A stretch of 64,000 nucleotides of DNA, from positions 226,564-290,563 of the forward strand of contig RPFO01000213.1 of assembly GCA_009746045.1 (NCBI GenBank), in the 5' to 3' direction. Below the pieces are notes generated by a model. That model was not told the DNA's origin. It ran no database searches and saw only the letters and a program-made list of their open reading frames with translations. Positions 39,131 through 49,400 of the stretch are shown one piece after another. Within the stretch, counting starts at the first letter, position 1; every line of letters starts with the position of its first letter. Source of the DNA: Mesostigma viride (taxonomy: Eukaryota; Streptophyta; Mesostigmatophyceae; Mesostigmatales; Mesostigmataceae). The position numbers were made by a program, and so were the translations under genes.

Positions 39131-42100
39131 GTGCCCGCCATCTTGCACGATGTGCTCGAGCTTGCGGGCATCCCCCATGTCTGGCACCCTGCTGGTCCGC
39201 GCCGCCGTCTTCTCTCCGCCGATGAGATCGCCCGACTGCCGAGCTGGGAGCTGGGGTGGGACGCGGCGCCCGCCCACTACGGGCCGGCCCACTTGGTGGA
39301 TGTCACTGCCAGCGGCCCCTCCTGCCCCATCTGCTTGGACCTGCCTCGCCCTGGTGACGGTCTCTGCCGCCTCCCTGCTTGCGGCCACGTCTTCCATCAA
39401 GCTTGCATCGCCACGAGCTTGCACGCGACCTCCGCCACCTGCCCCCTTTGCCGGGCCGCGGTCCTTTCCCCCTTGCCTCCTGGCGTTCTCCCGCTGGGGC
39501 CCTCGCCCGTGTCCGTGCGCCGCCAGTCCCACGCGCCTGCCCCGACACCTGCCTCCCCTGTGCGTGGTCGTGGGTCGCGCGCCGGCTTGGCTGCCTCCTC
39601 CAGCGCCCCCCTCCCGGCCGTGGGGGCCGTCCCCGCGCCGGTCTTGTCCTCGGCTGCCACGAGCCCTGCTGACCGCCCGGCGGCCGGCCCCGCCCTGGGT
39701 TCCGCTGCAGCTGTAGTTCCTCTGGCTGAGGGTGCTCCCGACCCCTCCCCCTCTCGACCCGGGCCGGCCCAACCGGGTGGGCGCACCCCCTCAGATGGCT
39801 TCCATTATTGCCAAGTCGATGGTCCCCTTGGTGACCCGTGTGGCGCGCGCCTGCCCAACCGGAATTCGTTGCTGGTGCACATTCGGGCTTCCCACCCCCA
39901 CATCACGGAGGCCGCCATGCGCGCCATGGACTGCTACCGCTGCCCGGCAGCCCATTGCCAGCGGATTTTTTCGATCCACGGGCGGTACCAGCATGAGCGG
40001 CAGTGCCGCCGCCAAACCCCCCAGAACGGCCTGCCCGGCGGCCCGGCGGCCGCACCGGCCTCCCGGTCCGGGGCGGCCCCTCGGTCGGCCCCTGCCCCTC
40101 CACCGGCATCGCAGGGTACGAGCGATCCGGGGGACCTCTCGGCAGGCTGGGCATTCCTGGCCACGCTCCCTTTTGCCGCCTGTGCGCGCAACCCTTGCAT
40201 GACGCTCCCGGACGTCCCTCACCGCGCCCGGAGCTTGTTTACGCGCTGCGCCCTGCTTTCCCTGGCCCGGATGCATAGTCACCCTCTCGACGAACTCGGC
40301 CACAAGCTGTTTCTCGTCACCCCCCGGCTCCTCTTAGCGCCGTTGGAGCGGGGCGTGCGTGGCGTACAGGGTGCGGTCATCGCTCGCTGCCGGCGGTTCC
40401 TCCTCGGGGATTGGGAAGGGCTGTGGGCGCTGCAGCCTCCGGCCTCCACCCGGGTGTCGGGGGCCGCCTCCTTTGCCCGGGTGGAAGCTGACGTCATGCG
40501 GTTGGTGAAGGTAGGTGAATTGAGCCGGGCCATGCAAAAGCTTGAACTGACCGCGTTGGCTCCCTCCACTCCCCCGACCCTGCAGGCTTTGCGCGACCTT
40601 CACCCCGACGAACCGGCCTTTGCGGTGCCCGCCCCGGCCACCCCCCCGCCCCCGCCTATTGTCCTGGACCTGGACATCTTCACGGCTGTGCTGAAGGATC
40701 TGCCGAACGCCTCCTCCACCGGCCCCTCAGGCTGGCGCTACGAGCACCTCTCCGTGATGGCGGGCCATGGCGGGGCGACCGCACTCTTTGAGGCTGCCGC
40801 CGACTTGGCCGCGGGGTCCCTGGCCCCCGCGGCGCGCCCTTGGCTGGCTGGGGCACGCCTCATTGCCCTCCTGAAAGACGACGTCCCCCCGCCTGCTGGC
40901 CGCGTTCGTCCCATTGCTTGCGGCGAGGTCCTACGCAAGCTGGTGAGTAAGGTCATTTGTCGCCAAAAGGCCCCCGAGTTTCGCGCCTACTTCTGCCCCA
41001 ACCGGAGTGATACTGAGGAGTCCGTCGCGGCCCAGCTTGGCGTCGCCACCAAAGGGGGCAGCGACATCATCGTGCACACAGTTCAGGCCTACCTCGAGAC
41101 GCATCCGACCCATGTGGCGCTGAAGGTGGATTGCCACAATGCGTTCAATGCTGTCACCAAGGCTAGCATCTTTGAGGCCGTCGGCGAGGCGTTCCCTGAC
41201 CTTCTTGCGTGGACAGCAGCCTGCTACGGCGAACCCACTCAACTCTCCTTCCTCATGGAGGATGGGACGTTCGCCGACATCGCTTCCCGCACGGGAACCC
41301 AGCAAGGTGACCCCCTCGGCCCCTTTTACCTGTCTGCCCCGCTGCACAAGGCTCTCCAAGGTGTCCACGCTGCGCACCCGGATGTCGTGCTCCTCGCCTA
41401 TATGGACGATATCCATGCCCTTGGCCCGGCCGACGCTGTGGTTGCCGCCCTGGCTGCCCTTGAAGTGGCCATGGCGGCCATCAACCTTCGGCTCACCCTC
41501 CCCAAGTGTGCAGTCTTTTCGCCCCAGGGGGACTGCTCTGGCTTCCCCGCGGCTATCCCGGGGGCATTGGCGCGGGCGCGTGGTTTCTCGTGCCTGGGCG
41601 TCCCTGTGGGTGACCCTGACTACGTCGAAGAGGAGCTCCGGGCCACCGTGGAACAGCGCACCCATGTCCTCGAGACTTGGGCGCGCCTCAAGGACCCCCA
41701 GACCAAAGGGCTCCTCCTGTGGTTTTGCGCCCACCCGCGGGTGGTTCACTGGCTCCGTGGCGCTCCCCCCCACTTGGTGCGGCTTGCCGCGGAAGGCCAT
41801 GACGAGCGCATTCAGGCCGCCTTGCAGGTGCTCCTCCCCGGCCCTAGCCTGCCAGCTCACTCCATGCGCTTGGCCACCCTCCCCTGCCGCATGGGCGGGT
41901 GTGGGCTCACCCGCGCCGCCCGCCTCGCCCCCGCCGCCTTCCTTGGCTCTGTTGCTCAGGCCTGGGCGGAGATCCGCCGGTTGGTCCCCAGCGCCGTCAG
42001 CGCCATTCCCGACTTGGTCACCCCATCCCCCTTCCCCTTTGTGCAGGCTGTGCAGGATTCTTACCTCGGGATCCAGCAGGCTTGCGACCTCGTCCGCCCC

Positions 42101-43051
42101 GCTCAGGCCGTCCACCGTCGCCTGCCCCGGGGCACGCCCGGCGTGTCCACTGTCGTCAGTCCTAGTGTCTTCCCTGCCTGCGTTCATGAAAAACAACAAA
42201 AGACCTACGCGGGTATACTACACTGTGCCGACTGGATGGGTCTGCATGCGAGCTTGAACGATCAGGGGAAGGCTTGGCTTCACTCCGTTTCCCTTGAGGG
42301 GAGCGTGGGGTCCGCATTCCTGCGCGCCCTCCCCATGAGCCCTTTGTTCACACTGGTTCCGGCCCTTTACGCCATCGCTCTCCGCCACCAGCTCTTTGCC
42401 CCGCAACCTCTCATCACGGCGGGTGCGTCCTGCGGCAGCTGCGGGCTTGCTCTGGATACTACTGGGACGCACTACATCGCGTGCATGGGTGGCCAGCAGA
42501 ACCAGAACTGGTTCCTCTATCTCCATACCGCTCTCCTCCGGGTGGTGTGTGCCATGGTTCGGTCGGTCTTTCCCCACTCCACCATCAAGTGCGAGGACGC
42601 GGATGGGGCCGCCCTCTACTCACCCAACCACCGCCCCGACATTACCGTGCTTGACTACGACGGGCAGGGTTGCCACCTGCTCATCGATGTCTCCGTGGCT
42701 CGGCCGCTTTCCGGTCGCCACATCCTCCGGGCGGCTGTGGATGCCGGCGCTGCTGCCGCTGTGGCTGAGCGCGACAAGTTTGCCTCCTACGGCAATGTGG
42801 GGCCCCACCGGGTCATCCCCTTTGTCCTTGAGGAGTTCGGGGCCATGGGCCCCAAGACAGCGGAGTTTTTCCACGAGTGCTGCCAGCGCCGTGAAGACCG
42901 CCTCGACCTCGAGGGTCAGACCGCCCCGTGGTCGGCCCGCACGTGGTCCTCGTATTGGCGGCAGCGTCTGTCACTCGCCCTCACTCGCACCGTGGCTGAT
43001 GTGTTATTCCGCCGCACCCGGGCCGACTTTGTCGCGACCCATGCGGTCTAG
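39131..43051 (+). CDS. LINE-A ORF2: RING, C2H2 fingers, reverse transcriptase, restriction-like endonuclease
   Basis: 1306 residues. RING-H2 finger at about 65-107 (CPICLDLP ... CGHVFHQAC ... CPLC). Pro/Ala linker. C2H2-type fingers at about 225-295 (CQVDGPLGDPC ... HIRASH; CYRCPAAHC ... HGRYQHERQC). RT at about 525-830: STGPSGWRYEHL, IACGEVLRKLVSKVICRQ, LKVDCHNAFNAV (first Asp), RTGTQQGDPLGPF, YMDD at 757-760. Thumb region with RMGGCGLTRAARLAPAAFLG. CCHC knuckle at about 1100-1118 (CGSC ... THYIAC). Endonuclease at about 1165-1230: NHRPDITVLDYD, HLLIDVSVARP, RDKFASYG, matching the PD...D...K...Y pattern of LINE restriction-like nucleases. All catalytic residues look present. The first codon is uncertain (GTG at 39131 or fusion with ORF1). 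Confidence 0.9.
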   Translation: MPAILHDVLELAGIPHVWHPAGPRRRLLSADEIARLPSWELGWDAAPAHYGPAHLVDVTASGPSCPICLDLPRPGDGLCRLPACGHVFHQACIATSLHATSATCPLCRAAVLSPLPPGVLPLGPSPVSVRRQSHAPAPTPASPVRGRGSRAGLAASSSAPLPAVGAVPAPVLSSAATSPADRPAAGPALGSAAAVVPLAEGAPDPSPSRPGPAQPGGRTPSDGFHYCQVDGPLGDPCGARLPNRNSLLVHIRASHPHITEAAMRAMDCYRCPAAHCQRIFSIHGRYQHERQCRRQTPQNGLPGGPAAAPASRSGAAPRSAPAPPPASQGTSDPGDLSAGWAFLATLPFAACARNPCMTLPDVPHRARSLFTRCALLSLARMHSHPLDELGHKLFLVTPRLLLAPLERGVRGVQGAVIARCRRFLLGDWEGLWALQPPASTRVSGAASFARVEADVMRLVKVGELSRAMQKLELTALAPSTPPTLQALRDLHPDEPAFAVPAPATPPPPPIVLDLDIFTAVLKDLPNASSTGPSGWRYEHLSVMAGHGGATALFEAAADLAAGSLAPAARPWLAGARLIALLKDDVPPPAGRVRPIACGEVLRKLVSKVICRQKAPEFRAYFCPNRSDTEESVAAQLGVATKGGSDIIVHTVQAYLETHPTHVALKVDCHNAFNAVTKASIFEAVGEAFPDLLAWTAACYGEPTQLSFLMEDGTFADIASRTGTQQGDPLGPFYLSAPLHKALQGVHAAHPDVVLLAYMDDIHALGPADAVVAALAALEVAMAAINLRLTLPKCAVFSPQGDCSGFPAAIPGALARARGFSCLGVPVGDPDYVEEELRATVEQRTHVLETWARLKDPQTKGLLLWFCAHPRVVHWLRGAPPHLVRLAAEGHDERIQAALQVLLPGPSLPAHSMRLATLPCRMGGCGLTRAARLAPAAFLGSVAQAWAEIRRLVPSAVSAIPDLVTPSPFPFVQAVQDSYLGIQQACDLVRPAQAVHRRLPRGTPGVSTVVSPSVFPACVHEKQQKTYAGILHCADWMGLHASLNDQGKAWLHSVSLEGSVGSAFLRALPMSPLFTLVPALYAIALRHQLFAPQPLITAGASCGSCGLALDTTGTHYIACMGGQQNQNWFLYLHTALLRVVCAMVRSVFPHSTIKCEDADGAALYSPNHRPDITVLDYDGQGCHLLIDVSVARPLSGRHILRAAVDAGAAAAVAERDKFASYGNVGPHRVIPFVLEEFGAMGPKTAEFFHECCQRREDRLDLEGQTAPWSARTWSSYWRQRLSLALTRTVADVLFRRTRADFVATHAV

Positions 43052-43260
43052 ATCCCTTCCAGGCCTGCATGGTGGGCCGGCAGCGCTGTTGCTGCGTGTA
43101 GTTTTGTGATGTATAGTTAGTTGTACCTTGTGCCGCTGGCGTGATCCTTGGATGTCTGTGTCAGATTACTATTAATTTCTTCAGGGTTATTCTCCCAGTT
43201 ATCGGGTTTTTCCTTATGTTGCATGCCTATCTCACCTCCGTAATCTATCATTCTCAATGA
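43052..43260 (+). other. LINE-A 3' UTR
   Basis: Shared by all LINE-A 3' ends here, with TATCGGGTTTTTCCTTATGT and CTATCATTCTCAATGA at its end. The site at 43214-43217 (TTAT) corresponds to the uninterrupted position where piggyBac-like copy 2 inserted in another LINE-A copy. Confidence 0.85.
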
Positions 43261-43268
43261 ATATATAT

Positions 43269-44315
43269 TAATAATATAATTACTTACAGCAGAGTGAAAT
43301 CACTCAAACCAAAGCAAACGCCCAGCTATAAACCTATATACAGAGCCATGTCAAAGCTCTATACTACGATAAGACCAATGGAAACGCCTAACGGGAGGAA
43401 CCTAATAGCCCTGCTGCACCGCAAAATCAGCCCGCGTACGGCGGAGCATGATGTCAGCCATGGCCCGAGTCAGCGCCACCGACAAGCGCTGACGCCAATA
43501 TGACGTCCAGGTCCGCGCCGACCATGGGGCCCGCTGGCCCTCCAGGTCCAGCCGGTCCTCCCGGAGCCGGCAACACTCCTTGAAGAAGGCGGAGGTCAGG
43601 GGCCCCATGGCCCCAAACTCCTCCAGGACAAAGGGCACCACACGATGGTGCCCGACGTCGCCGTAGGCCAGGAGCTTGGCCCGCTCCGCCCGGTCCGCCG
43701 TGTAACCTGCCGTGAGGGAGGCCCCAGCCACGTGGCTAAGAGCCAAGGGCCGCGCCACCGAAACGTCAATAAGCAGATGCCGGCCACCCCCCTCAAAGTC
43801 CAGCACCACGATGTCAGGCCGGTGGTTGGGGGAATAGAAGGCAGCGCCATCCGCATCCTCGGACCGGATGTTCGCGTGGGGGAAAACCGACCGATCATGG
43901 CGAGCACCACCGTCAGGAGGACAGTGTGCAAATACAAATACCAATTCTGATTCTGTTGGCCCCCCATGCAGGCAAGGTAGTGAGTCCCCGTGGGATCCAG
44001 CGGCTGCCCACAGCTACCACAAGGCCGCCCGGCCGGAACAAGAGGCTGCGGGGCAAATAGCTGGTGCCGGAGCGCCACCGAGTAGTGGCTGGGAGCCAAG
44101 GCGAATGGGGGGGCCATGGGAAGAGCACGAAGGTACGCCGAGCCCACACTCCGCAAGGAAAGCGAGAACAGCCACGCACGTCCCTGGGCGTTGAGGTCCG
44201 CGAAAAGAGCAATCCAATCAGCCGTGTGCAGAATACCCGCGTAGGTTTTCTGGTGTTTATCGATGACGCGAGCAGGGAATGCGGCGGGAGATTGAACGGA
44301 GGCGACCGAGGGAGT
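43269..44315 (-). mobile_element. LINE-B 3' fragment 1, 5'-truncated
   Basis: Minus-strand copy of the LINE-B ORF2 end and 3' UTR, starting at the position matching 49485 of the full LINE-B and ending CTCTGCTGTAAGTAATTATA. It abuts LINE-A copy 1 tail-to-tail across AATATATATTAATA and on the other side ends in GTATAAATAAATATATATG. Confidence 0.88.
43402..44313 (-). pseudogene. LINE-B ORF2 C-terminal fragment (copy 1)
   Basis: Read leftward: AFPARVIDKHQKTYAGI, then (other frame) FALAPSHYSVALRHQLF, the CCHC knuckle GRPCGSCGQPLDPTGTHYLAC, the endonuclease block NHRPDIVVLDFEGGGRHLL and SVARP, and the conserved end TRADFAVQQGY. Two short shifts, including a small deletion around 43905 (ATGATCGGTCG versus ATGATTCGGTCG), break it. 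Confidence 0.82.
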
Positions 44316-44337
44316 ATAAATAAATATATATGTTAAA

Positions 44338-44977
44338 AATATAATTACTTACAGCAGAGTGAAATCACTCAAACCAAAGCAAACGCCCAGCTATAAACCT
44401 ATATACAGAGCCATGTCAAAGCTCTATACTACGATAAGACCAATGGAAACGCCTAACGGGAGGAACCTAATAGCCCTGCTGCACCGCAAAATCAGCCCGC
44501 GTACGGCGGAGCATGATGTCCGCCATGGCCCGAGTCAGCGCCACCGACAAGCGCTGACGCCAATATGACGTCCAGGTCCGCGCCGACCATGGGGCCCGCT
44601 GGCCCTCCAGGTCCAGCCGGTCCTCCCGGAGCCGGCAACACTCCTTGAAGAAGGCGGAGGTCAGGGGCCCCATGGCCCCAAACTCCTCCAGGACAAAGGG
44701 CACCACACGATGGTGCCCGACGTCGCCGTAGGCCAGGAGCTTGGCCCGCTCCGCCCGGTCCGCCGTGTAACCTGCCGTGAGGGAGGCCCCAGCCACGTGG
44801 CTAAGAGCCAAGGGCCGCGCCACCGAAACGTCAATAAGCAGATGCCGGCCACCCCCCTCAAAGTCCAGCACCACGATGTCAGGCCGGTGGTTGGGGGAAT
44901 AGAAGGCAGCGCCATCCGCATCCTCGGACCGGATGTTCGCGTGGGGGAAAACCGACCGAATCATGGCGAGCACCACC
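44338..44977 (-). mobile_element. LINE-B 3' fragment 2, 5'-truncated
   Basis: Nearly identical to the 3' end of fragment 1, but truncated at CATGGCGAGCACCACC. Bounded by AT tracts on both sides (44316-44337 and about 44980-45010). Confidence 0.88.
44467..44977 (-). pseudogene. LINE-B ORF2 endonuclease fragment (copy 2)
   Basis: Continuous frame from VLAMIRSVFPHANIRSEDAD through NHRPDIVVLDFEGG, HLLIDVSVARP, FVLEEFGAMGPL to TRADFAVQQGY and stop. Includes the nuclease residues but no RT. The frame also runs on into flanking DNA, which is not LINE-B. Confidence 0.85.
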
Positions 44978-45222
44978 CAGTATAAATATATATACTGTGC
45001 AATGAATATATATACTGGCAACGTGCGGTTTGAGGCAGGGGAAAACATGCGTGGACGATAGGAATTATAGCACCGGCGGGCTTCAAAGTGCCGGACGGCA
45101 GGCGGTACCGCGACCGCAGCGCGTTGGGGGCTGCCGCCCCCCAAACCCCCCGCGTGGGGGGCTCCGCCCTCCACACCCCCCGCCCCCCCCCTCGGTGGCT
45201 GCCACGCCTGCCCTGATTGTTC

Positions 45223-46478
45223 ATGGACGACCCACGACCCCCTTCGCCCAACGGCTCCCCCGCTCCCCGGTTGGCACCTCGGCGGTCCTCTCGGCTTGCG
45301 GCCCTTCTTGCGGATGTGGGCGACCCGGCTGCGGGGGGCTCGGGCGCCCCGGTCTCCCCCTCCTTGGTCTGCGAGGTCTGCCGGAGCGGGCACCGCGGGC
45401 ACCACATGTTAGTTTGTGATGCTTGCAATTCCGGGTGGCACTTGCAGTGTCTTACTCCCCGGCTCTACCGGGTCCCGCCGGGCTGAGTCCTGGACGTGCC
45501 CGCGCTGTCCCCCCCCGCGGGCCCCCGGGCTGCCCTCCCCGCCGGGTGCTCCGGCCCCCTGCCCCGTGCGCCCCCCTGCCGAGGCCCTCGGGGCGGGCCG
45601 TGGCCTGCCCGATGGGGCCGCCGTTGCTCGGGCCCTGGCGCCCTCGGCCCCGGGGCCCCACCCGTCGCCTGGCCCCGCCGACGGGGGCGCGGCGCTGTCG
45701 CCTGGGCTGGGCCCGGCCGACCCCCCGGCGGGCCTGGCGACCCCGGCCCCCGCCCCGGGCCCTCGCTCCCCGACGCTCTGGCCTCCCTTCCCCCGGCCGC
45801 GGTTGGCCACCCAGCCGCCACCCCCGTCCTTGCCGCGTGGGACGGCGGCCCCAGGGCCCACTCGTTCACCTCGTGGCCGCCCTCGCACATTGTCGGCGTG
45901 GTGGGCCGAGCCACCTTTTCTTGGGCGTACTGCCCTTTATTGCTGGACGCGGTCGGGTTGCAGGCCGCCTTTCCCTCGCTCCCTCGGCCCCCGGCCTTCC
46001 TGGCCCTAGTGGCTCGCGTGCGGGCGACATTTCTTTCCGCCGCCCCCCGGTGACGGCCTCGACTCTTTGGGGGTATGTCTTGGAAGGATATCACGCCGGC
46101 TGCCGGCTGCCGTGGCATCTCCCGGCCGCCCGGCAGGAAGAGCTGCTTTCCCTGGACGAGCGGGTGGGTCAGGAGGTGGTCGAGTTCGTCACGGCGGTGG
46201 CTCGAGACGCTCAGGTCTCGGTGCGGGCGGCCTACCTCGCGGGCGGCGCCGACCTGGGCCTCATGTCCCCGCGGCAGCTTCGCCTCTTCTTGGACGCCCA
46301 GGCCCCGCCTCCCGGCCCGGTTGCCAGTGGGGCTTTCTCATCACCTCCCTCAGCCTGGCGCAGGCCGCCATGCTGCGTGTGGAGTTCGGGGCCCCCATCG
46401 CGGTTCAGGGCGGCCAGGCCATCTTGGTGGACTCGGCCGGCGCGCCCAGCCCTAACCGCGGGGACGCCTGTTTCTGCC
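45223..46478 (+). pseudogene. LINE-B ORF1: PHD-finger protein, frameshifted
   Basis: Starts MDDPRPPSPNGSPAPR. PHD finger: CEVCRSGHRGHHMLVCDACN, GWHLQC, then after a frameshift near 45483 WTCPRC. The Pro-rich linker and the conserved C-terminal part follow in shifting frames (SHIVGVVGRATFSWAYCPLL, LEGYHAGCRLPWHLPAARQE, AAYLAGGADLGLMSPRQL). Homologous along its whole length to LINE-A ORF1. Confidence 0.8.
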
Positions 46479-49400
46479 TTCCTCCACGACATCCTGGAGT
46501 TGGCAGGCATCCCGCACGAATGGCACCCGCGGCTGCCCAACCGGTCGGCATCCTCTCGCGCGCTCAGATTGCTGCTCTCCCGGGTTGCTGGGAGGCCGGC
46601 TGGGACCCGCCCCCCCTCATGTCCGGTCCCTTCTGGAGGGGACGACCCCGAGTCGGGCTCCTGTGCCATCTGCCTTGAGCCCTTCCGGCCGGGGGATGGC
46701 TTGTGTCGCCTGCCCGCGTGCGGCCACACATTCCATCAAGCGTGCATCGCGCGCAGCTTGCTCCACTCCGCGCCGCGCTGCCCGTTGTGCCGGGCTGTTG
46801 TGCCGCCCCCTGGGACTGCGCTTCCTCTCGGCCCGCCCCGGTCTCGCTGGGTCCCCTGCCGGGTCCCCACCGGGCCCCGGGGCCAGCTGCCTCCCCGACC
46901 CCTCGGCCGCAGCCCCCGGCCTCGTTGCCGGGGCCTGGGGTGGTCGCGGGCGCGCTGGCGAGTCCCCCGGGGAGGGGCGCCGGCGTTCTCGATCCCCCTC
47001 CGCTGGGGGTCTCCCCGGTGGGCACTGCCTCCTCCGTGGCCCCGGCGGGCAGGCCGGGCGCTGGTCGGGTCGTGGTGCGCGCGCCTGCCGGCCCGGCTGG
47101 GGAGACGCCGCAGGCCCCACGTCCTGCCTTTGCTGGCGCCGCTCCCGCCACTCAGCGCCCGCCGACGGCCTTCACCGGTGTGCCGTGCTGCTTCCCACGG
47201 GGTCCCCGTGTGCTGGTGTGTTCCACAACGTAACCTCCTCTGCCAGCACCTTCGCGCTGTGCACCCCGATCTCGACGCGGCGGATCTGCAGGCCATGAGC
47301 TGTTACCGGTGCCCGGAAGCTCACTGCCAGCGGGTGTACTCCATTCACGGGCGCGCTCAGCACGCGCGCGCCTGTGTTGCTCAACGGCCCCTCAACCGGC
47401 CAGCAGTCCCGGCCCCCTCCCCCCCTCCCGCCTCGGCTCCCACCGGCTCCCAGCCCCCGCCGCCCGACTACTCGGCCAGTTGGCGTTGGCTTGACACGGT
47501 TCCCTGGGATGCATGCGCCATCAACCCGACGTCTACCCTGACCGACCTCCCCACCGCGCGCGTAGCCTTTTCGCGCAATGTGCAATCGTTTCTCTCCGGC
47601 GCATGCACGCCGCTCCGGACGACCCGCTGGGCTTTAAACTGCACATGGTGACCCCCCGCCTGCTCCTCACCCCTCTCGGGCGTGGTGTGCGCGGCCTCCA
47701 GGGTGCGGTTATTGCCCGTTGCCGACGCTTTCTGTAGGGGGACTGGGAGGGGCTGTTTGGCGTGCCGCCCCCGCGCACGGCCCGGCTGTCGGGGGAGGTC
47801 AACTTCGAGCGGGTGGCCGCCGACGTCATCCGCCTCGTCCGCGAGGGGCAGCTCAGCCGGGCCATGACCCGCTTGGAAAATTATGGCCAAGCTGGCCCCC
47901 GCCAATGCGGCTACCCTGGCGGCCTTGGAGGCTCTTCACCCTGCGGAGCCCGGCTTCCAGCTGCCCGTGCCGGACCCCCTGCCGGCCCCCCTCCGGCTGG
48001 ACCGCGACTGCTTCCTGGAGGTGATGCGTGCGGTCCCGCGGGCTTCCTCTACCGGGCCGTCGGGCTGGCGCTACGAGCACTTGGAGGTCCTGGTGCATGG
48101 GCATGGGGGCGAGGACATTCTCTTTGACACCCTCATTGACCTGGCGGCTGGTCGCGTTCCTCCCGCTGCGCGCGAGTGGTTAGCGGGCGCTCGCCTCCTC
48201 GCTCTGCTCAAGGGTGTCTTGCCCCCCCCCGAGGGCAAGGTGCGCCCGATCGCCTGCGGTGAGGTGCTCCGCAAGCTCGTGGGCAAAGTGATCTGCCGCC
48301 AAAAGGCGCCCGAGCTCCGTGCCTTTTTCTGCCCGCCCCTCGCAGCGGGTGAGACCTCGGTGGCGGCCCAGCTGCATGGGGGTGACGACTCCAGGCGGGG
48401 CGGATATCCTCATCCATTCGGTGCAGGCCTACCTCGAGGCCCACCCCACCCACGCTGTCGTCAAGGTCGACTGCCACAACGCGTTCAACAGTCTGTCCCG
48501 CGCCAGCATGTTTGCGGCCGTCATGGAGTCCTTCGAGGACTTGTACGCTTGGACAGCCGTGTGCTACGGCCAGCCCGGCCAACTGGTTCACATCATGGAG
48601 GACGGCACTCGCGGCGGCCTGCTGTCGCGGTCGGGCACCCAGCAAGGGGACCCCCTGGGACCCCTGTACTTTGCCGCCCCCCTCCAGGGTTGCCTCCAAG
48701 CGGTCCATGCTGCCCACCCGGCGGTCGCTATTCAGGCCTACTTGGATGATATCTACCTTCTGGGCCCTGTGCCGGACACCACCGCGGCTCTGCTGGCACT
48801 GCAGACCGCGGTGGCCGACATCATTGAACCTCCAGTTGACCCTGGCCAAGTGCGCGGTGTACTCGCCCCAGGTGATTGCTCCGGCTTCCCGCCCCAGCTC
48901 TTGGGCCGGGACGAGCGCCTCCATGGGTTGGATGTCCTCGGCGTTCCGGTTGGCGACCCCGCGTTTGTCATCGATGCTCTGCGGGCCGCCCTCGAGGCAC
49001 GCACTGAGGTACTGCCCTTGATTGCGCGCCTTCATGATTCGCAGACCAAGGGTCTGCTTCTGTGGTTTTGCGCTCACCCTCGCGTCGTTCACTGGCTCCG
49101 GGGCGCTCTTCCGGCTCAGGTCCGGCTGGCCGCTGAGGGCCACGACGAACGCATCCAGTCGGCATTGGCGCAGCTGGTCCCGGGCCCCGACCTCCCGCCA
49201 CATGCTATTCGCATTGCCTCCCTGCCTGCACGGATGGGTGGCTGTGGTCTGACTCGTGCCGCCCGGCTGGCCCCAGCAGCATTTTTGGGCTCCGTCGCTC
49301 ATGCAGTCGTGGGCGGAAAGCTGCCGGCTCCTGCCCCTTTTGGCAACGGCAGCGCCTGACCTCCTGGACCCCAGCAGCCCTTTGCCCTTCGTCACCGCCA

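Larger units (their letters stand above)
34875..43260 (+). mobile_element. LINE-A copy 1: full-length RLE-type LINE with 5' monomers
   Basis: Twelve 231-bp monomers plus a partial one, a GC-rich 5' leader, a PHD-finger ORF1, a RING/zinc-finger/RT/endonuclease ORF2, a ~200-bp 3' UTR and an end at CTCAATGA next to ATATATAT. Both ORFs are long and open, so this is the best candidate in the window for a recently active LINE. The endonuclease is of the restriction-like class (as in R2, R4, CRE and NeSL lineages), not the APE class. Confidence 0.9.

Noticed and set aside
40931-42199. 422-codon open frame on the minus strand across LINE-A ORF2
   Set aside because: It is the antisense shadow of GC-rich RT coding sequence. 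It has no domain and is explained by the low stop frequency. The same holds for 48208-49401, 38160-39065 and 38924-39772 on the minus strand.
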